This document shows positions 59,649 through 64,000 of a stretch of DNA of 64,000 bases, in pieces. The notes under the pieces were generated by a model, which was not told where the DNA came from, did no database searches, and was given only the letters and a program-made list of their open reading frames with translations. Positions within the stretch are counted from its first letter, which is position 1, and the number at the start of each line of letters is the position of its first letter. The position numbers were made by a program, and so were the translations under genes. This stretch comes from Ceratopteris richardii (lineage: Eukaryota; Streptophyta; Polypodiopsida; Polypodiales; Pteridaceae): positions 189,130,380 through 189,194,379 of the forward strand of contig CM035420.1 of NCBI GenBank assembly GCA_020310875.1. The letters are read 5' to 3'.

Positions 59649-61512
59649 ATGGCTCCTACGACACCTCAGTAGGCTTCCTCCATGGCCACCGAGGCATGCT
59701 CCGAGCTTCCATCTTCGGTTTTGGATTTAGCCACCATCCCTACTAAGGTAGGCATTCCCATTCTTGTGGCCCCCACCCTCCCTGTCGCCCCCACGCACCC
59801 CACACATATGGCCCCCCTCCTTCCGTCCTAGTGGCCACGGTCCCTTCCGTTCCACGTGCCACCTCCCCATGCTCTCAAACTCCTTTAGCCGCTTCTCACA
59901 TCCAGGGGAGCCACCCCTTTGCGGTGTCCCTTCCATGTTTCTCTCTCTCTCGATCCTCTCTGTTTAGCCCAGGGGCATCCCCACCGGGCCTCCACCTTCC
60001 CCTTGTAGCTCCGACGCACTCCATGCCCCATGCCCACCATCATCATCCATTGTTGATCATCGGGATTCATCTTTGGCCTTATCCATCCGCCTCCACCTAG
60101 CCCTTCCACCTATATCACTCATTGACCTACTCCCAGAGGGATGCCTTCGTCAGGCTGGTCTTTGGTGTCTAGCCTCCCTCTTATTATCTGAGCCAGAGGG
60201 TGCTGACATTCACGCCGTGTGTCTTGCATTCTTGCACTTTCCATCCGGTTCACTTACACCTGCAGTCATCACTGTGGGCATCGGTTCCAGCATCACTTCA
60301 TATCGCGCCGCGCCCTTCCTCTACTCTGGGTTGTCTCGGGAGGAGACAATCGCCTATTGCATCCATCTATTTGGCATTGATGCCATTTCTACCACGTACC
60401 AACTAGCCCTCCTACATTCCTTCATTTTCTACTTTTTATTATGTAGCCCATCCTCTGACATTCCTTTACATGATATACATATTGCAGACCCCCCTTTTTT
60501 GCTTTCCACATGGTCACCCTTATCCATATAGCTCCCTTATGTTTCAGTCCTTCCTCCTTCGTTCTCGACGATTCCATGATGCCCTCCATCGGGGGATGCG
60601 TTCGTTCTCTATGTATTCTGCACCGGTCTTAGCATGGCTCTTTCACCTTCCTAGTATACAACCCATTGCACCCAACCCCATCGTTGCCCCATCCCACCCC
60701 GCACAATCTACTGTCCATTCCCCTCGCCCACTTCCTCCACCAGCCGTTGTATTGCCTACACCCCATACTTCCATTCCTCAGGAGTCCACTCCCACCACCC
60801 GCATGGTGGGTATGAGCCCGTTTGATGGATTCTTTTCTAATCACTAGCTTATAGTCTCCTTCCCCTATACCTCCTCCATCTCTATAGTCACCCCCATTGA
60901 ACGGTGCCGCTCAGCCTATTCCATCTCCAACCATCTCCATTGAGTCTGCCTCCACCTCCCCTCATCGCTGAACCCCTCCTACTTCTCCTACTTGACCCCC
61001 GCCCCCCCCCACCAGCCTCGCCACCTCCCATCCCTGATAGCCTCACCGACCATCCACCCTTCCTTGGTCTTCTTCACGATGCGAGCCTCATCGCGAGCGA
61101 TGGAGCCAATGTTGCGTGCCTCTCCCTTGACTCGATCTCTACGATAGCTACACTACACCAGCAGTACGCTATGAAGATCGAGCGTATTCGTGCTTCCGTG
61201 GTAGCAGAGTGGCAGACGTCTCAGGCAACATTGAGGGCCCTTCAACAAGAGAGGGATAGGTTTAGGGATAAGGCTGATTTCGCAACTCGAGCTCTTTTGG
61301 AGATACGACAGTGCGCGTCATTGGGCATCTACGATAGTCCTGCTTGTAGGCTGGTCCGAAGGAGCACGATCACCTGCACAGATATAGGAGCAGAATTGCT
61401 GCTTGGACTAAGGAGGCAACTATCATTCCCCCGACCTCACCAGACTTGCCTCCGCATCATAGCCATGCCACACCTGTGGCGGGTTCTCATTCTTAGACAA
61501 TGCACCAGCTAG
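59649..61512 (+). pseudogene. Proline-rich and coiled-coil coding region, broken; possibly third region of element E
   Basis: Opens MAPTTPQ, with ATEACSELPSSVLDLATIP shortly after, which recalls the start of the third region of element C. There are long P/S/H-rich stretches, a segment LLPEGCLRQAGLWCLASLLL, and near the end a helical run (LHQQYAMKIERIRASVV, LRALQQERDRFRDKADFATR) like the coiled coils of B and D. Orientation and position after an integrase fit the same layout. The similarity is compositional; a decayed host gene is possible. Several breaks. Confidence 0.4.
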
Positions 61513-62266
61513 ACACCACTCCATAGTATCTTTCCTCTATGATCTATGAGTTGCTACTTGTAGACCCCTTTTGCCTCCACCTGCCTCATTTTGTTTGTAG
61601 AGGCTTAGCATTCCAGGATTGCCCTTAGTCTATTTGTGGCTTACATGCCATTCATTGGCACTTTCATGTACTTACTGCCTAGTCAGCACTCTCATTGTAT
61701 TTTTTTTGCTATATATATTAGATTTTGGTACTTTGTTCTGTATGCCTTATCTGTTTGTTTCATGGTTGCTTCTATTTCATTGGCATGAGTAAGGAGTTAT
61801 TCCTGTATATTATTATGTTTTTTTGTTTATTTTTCCCTTTTGCCCTGACCCCAAAAAGTTTCACAACCATAATTTTTTTTCCCCCAATACTCCACCATAT
61901 CCCTATTCCGTCCCCTATTCCTTTCACCAATTATTCAAAATGGCCCTTCCCCAGTCCAGCCTCCCTCACCCTCCCTTTACCCTTCTTCCCAGCCCCATCC
62001 TTACCCCTCCTTACCTTATCAATCTCAACCCCCTCAGTCCTCCCTTCCCCCTCCTTCCTACCCTCCATTTGTCATCCTTTGCTTTTCTATGCAACATTTT
62101 CACTTTTGGTTCTTCTCTGGTGTCTTTTCTCTACTGCTTCTGGTGGTCTTGCTAGCTGCTCAAGTGTTCGTTTAAAGATTTTGTAGCACAAGAATCATGG
62201 TTTCATCTTTGCTCAGAGTTTGGCTATAGCTTTCCGGGATGGAGAGCCCATTAGGTGGTGGGCAAC
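61513..62266. other. No gene recognised; pyrimidine-rich
   Basis: C/T-rich sequence with short P/S/L-rich open runs and no recognisable domain, ending at the start of the second K repeat. Confidence 0.5.
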
Positions 62267-62680
62267 TGTTGAGCCCATAAAAGTCATATTGGTCAAAGTC
62301 AATTGTAGTCAAAGTCAATTATATCCAAAGTCAATTGTAGTCAAAGTCAACTATAGTCAAAGTCAAAAGGTCAAAGTCAAACTAGTCAAAGTCAAGATGT
62401 TCAAAGTCCAAGGTCAACATCAATGAAGTCAAAGCATTCAAAGTCGGGTGTCAAGGTAAACAAGTAGTGCAGAACTAATTGTTCACAAAGGGTAAAATTG
62501 CAGAAAGTTGGTTGCAGCTTGTAGAGGTATTTCAGTAATTCTCTAAGGTTCAAAGTGTTTTTAAAAAGTGTTTGGAAGGTTCAGGTGAACCCTCTCTTAG
62601 GTGCACATTTGAAGAATTAAAAGGAAAAAATGTGAAGTTATGTGAAGTAGCAACGTACGCAGAAGTGAAAGTATGGCCCC
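62267..62680 (+). repeat. LTR-like repeat K, right copy
   Basis: Starts TGTTGAGCCCATAAAAGTC and matches 6114-6501 plus 11663-11692, with the same GTCAAAGTCAATTGTA tandem array. This copy shows the uninterrupted form of the site into which Copia element I inserted (GAAGTAGCAACGTACGC). The match stops near GAAAGTATGGC. Confidence 0.7.
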
Positions 62681-63304
62681 TCAATTAAAATTTTTGTTTT
62701 AGTCTAAAGTCACTATAGGAAAAAGCAGGGATTCGTTGGCTACCCACTTTTAGAGACAATCTTGGGCCATCAAAGTGAGCACCATGATACTCTAGCAATT
62801 AGGAGCATACGTGAACTGACACTCAAATCAAGACAAGGCATTATTCTTTGGGGACTAAGCAAGGTGGGCATAGTCTAGACTAAGAAAGAGAAGTGCAAGA
62901 GACATATAGAGTGTGTGCGACGCAGAGAAGTGAAGTGCAAGGTGTGCATGAAGAGTGAATAAGAAGTGTGTAGAGAAGTTCTAAGCCATAGAACCAAAGG
63001 TCCCCAAGCTCCCATCGAAGTTGTGCGCTCACCGACAGAAGGTGTCCATCCCTCCCCTTAGTGGAAGCTTGAATGCAAGGTGTGCACAAGTGCAAGCTTG
63101 GAGAAGGTGGAGGACTGGTGCAGAGAAGGTCGGCACCAACAAGAACCTTGGGTATTTTGTACTTTGAGATTGTGCACTCTCTAGGATTTTGCACAAAAAG
63201 CATTTGGGTTGTATTGTACATCACCATTGTACTTGTAATCAATCTATAGAAGCTTCGAGTGTCTGTATCTTTCTTCTTATCTTTGTCGCTTCTCCTACAA
63301 ACAC
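62681..63304 (+). other. Sequence after repeat K; possible remainder of the LTR
   Basis: No gene. Toward the end (63180-63300), GTTGTATTGTACATCACC and TTGTACTTGTAATCAATC resemble the polyadenylation end of plant LTRs. If so, the K LTR would be about 1 kb, but there is no second copy of this part to confirm it. Confidence 0.4.
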
Positions 63305-63415
63305 TCAAACACATACACATACACATACACATACGTGTACACATACATATGCACATACCCATACCTAGATGCATACACATGTGCATATGCATATGCTTAC
63401 ACAATATACATGCAC

Positions 63416-63458
<43 letters not shown>

Positions 63459-63662
63459 TGCACATGCACGTGCACATACACATAAACATCACATACAAAC
63501 ACACATAAACATAGATATACACATACACATACATATACATGTACACATATACACATATGAATACACATATACAAACACATGAACATACACATACACATAC
63601 ACATATACATAAACATAGGCATACACATACACATACTCATACACATACACATGCATGTACAC

Positions 63663-63705
<43 letters not shown>

Positions 63706-63813
63706 AGCACATAAACATACACATACACATACACATACACATATACGTACACATATACATACACATACACATACACATACATGTACACATACATCATACA
63801 CATACACATATAC

Positions 63814-63898
<85 letters not shown>

Positions 63899-63969
63899 TA
63901 CACATACACATACACATACACATGCACATGCACATACACCTATACATACACATACACATACACATACGC

Positions 63970-64000
<31 letters not shown>
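63305..64000. repeat. ACATAC simple repeat to the window end
   Basis: (ACATAC)n and (CACATA)n with CATG, ATAA and CACG variants, the complement of the unit type that dominates 705-5370. M/C/V/Y open frames on the minus strand are repeat artefacts. Confidence 0.95.

Noticed and set aside
63365-63995. Minus-strand open frames at the right end
   Set aside because: The same artefact in (ACATAC)n.

Overview
This is plant nuclear DNA. The evidence is the Ty1/Copia elements primed by initiator-methionine tRNA, the Ty3/Gypsy elements primed by tRNA-Asp (a habit of the Athila/Tat side of plant Gypsy), a chromodomain Gypsy fragment and CACTA-like DNA transposon sequence. I recognise no ordinary host gene in the 64 kb. 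Almost everything is transposable element or simple repeat, which points to a large, repeat-rich plant genome. I cannot place the species from the sequence.

Layout. 1-684: remnant of a spliced gene on the minus strand, probably from a CACTA/En-Spm-type transposon. 705-5370: 4.6 kb of TG/TATG simple repeat carrying a solo LTR, then a CT run and a hairpin-rich stretch. 6114-11692: an LTR-like repeat (family K) split by a complete-length Copia element (6502-11657). From about 12071 to 46100 lies an old Gypsy element D on the plus strand. Its 5' leader is split by Gypsy element A (13048-38616, minus strand, identical-length 891-bp LTRs). Inside A are the 3' part of a third Gypsy element B (14234-22428) and most of a fourth, C (22429-36688), both on the minus strand. 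From about 46100 to 58690 is Gypsy element E on the plus strand. E is split by Copia element F (49145-55898, target repeat AAAAG), whose 3' LTR was itself hit by a 635-bp inverted-repeat element. E is split again by a chimeric insertion at 56072-57681 (target repeat GGTGC). A broken proline-rich and coiled-coil reading region (about 59650-61510) follows E. A second K repeat starts at 62267, and ACATAC simple repeat runs to the window end.

Most unusual content. B and C share a polyprotein layout I do not know from textbook Gypsy elements: gag, protease, RT, RNase H, two tandem H2C2 zinc modules, integrase core, then a second retropepsin-like domain, then repeated W-(V/I)-P-K motifs, then a third coding region. 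(Gag and the first protease are visible only in C, because B lacks its 5' half.) Part of the third region is conserved between B and D. A, C and D each also carry a different minisatellite in the untranslated leader, all built around short CG-centred palindromes. A short element inside E has an LTR that carries a tRNA-like RNA polymerase III promoter.

The retroelements are fossils. All contain breaks or are truncated. By-eye LTR comparisons give about 2.8% divergence for A, 2.9% for F and 6% for the left Copia element.
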